DNA from: Sphaerolaimus hirsutus | Lineage: Eukaryota; Nematoda; Chromadorea; Monhysterida; Sphaerolaimidae | Direction of reading: 5' to 3' | NCBI GenBank assembly: GCA_964036195.1 | Contig: OZ038450.1 | Coordinates: forward strand, 9,798,701 to 9,862,700 | DNA length: 64,000 bases | Shown: positions 63,780 through 64,000 of the stretch, one piece after another | Numbering within the stretch: the first letter of the stretch is position 1 | How the letters are laid out: every line of letters begins with the position of its first letter | Position numbers and translations under genes: made by a program | The notes under the pieces: model-generated | What the model saw: the letters and a program-made list of their open reading frames with translations, nothing else | The model's database searches: none | What the model was told of the DNA's origin: nothing

Positions 63780-64000
63780 GTGCATGTAGACACTAATTTT
63801 CACTCAAAATCGGTCATTTTCATACCATTTTATACATTTTCACCTTCAAAATCACTAGTTCATGTGTTTTATTGTCTATTTCTTGTAGTATATGTGCTTA
63901 TATACCCATTTTTAGTAATTTTTAATCTACTTTTGTACGTTTTTTCCTCATTATAAAAAAGCCTATACAATGGACCCCCACGAACCCCCAAACCCCCCAA
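63780..64000. mobile_element. ATCTATC-family copy, cut by the window end
   Basis: TTTTCACTCAAAATCGGTCA, TTTTCACCTTCAAAATCACT and GAACCCCCAAACCCCCC in family order. Confidence 0.55.

Overview
This is nuclear DNA of a repeat-rich eukaryote. Genes are split by short GT-AG introns, with donors often GTGAGT and acceptors often TTGCAG. Exons are GC-richer than the AT-rich surroundings, and most of the sequence is made of nested transposable elements. The repertoire (a decayed Ty3/gypsy retrotransposon and many hAT-type elements with 8-bp target duplications) would fit an animal, but I cannot name the organism. I found no bacterial operons, rRNA, tRNA or CRISPR arrays.

Layout. 1-2.4 kb: nested low-complexity elements. 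2.4-3.9 kb: 3' end of minus-strand gene A (three phase-consistent exons) and a lysine-rich exon. 3.9-8.7 kb: dead minus-strand Ty3/gypsy element, split in its protease by a hAT-type insertion. 9-17 kb: transposon fragments, a composite element at 12.4-13.25 kb and a 1.13-kb palindrome at 15.1-16.3 kb. 17.35-31.7 kb: minus-strand gene B, at least 17 exons. Its last eight exons join in frame except for one 1-nt shift. Its product is a large, probably nuclear protein I do not recognise. 32.2-33.7 kb: inverted and tandem copies of a 497-bp unit, each with the same open frame. 33.85-50.7 kb: three minus-strand tandem copies (I, II, III) of a gene with hydrophobic exons, each loaded with different transposons, so one copy often preserves the empty site of another. 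50.7-64 kb: more nested elements, large foldbacks, a cysteine-rich exon (50.94-51.07 kb), an exon on the plus strand (58.94-59.11 kb) and a GC-rich coding-like block (61.55-61.77 kb).

Main observation. At least a dozen elements have short inverted ends (TAGGG.../CAGGG...) and exact 8-bp target duplications, and several more have near-exact ones; these are hAT hallmarks. Just inside their ends, many carry family-specific arrays of a short motif that continues the terminal repeat: ACCGGG, ATCCCG, ATATCG, AAATCGAT, AAAAGCGC, GGAAACGG, GGCGCC. The same internal core recurs between different arrays, once inverted and once in a mobile composite. A separate TACCGTATT-ended group behaves the same way. 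The window therefore records repeated replacement of subterminal arrays, a plausible sign of changing transposase-binding sequence. All boundaries were read by eye; protein identities beyond the retrotransposon domains are unknown.
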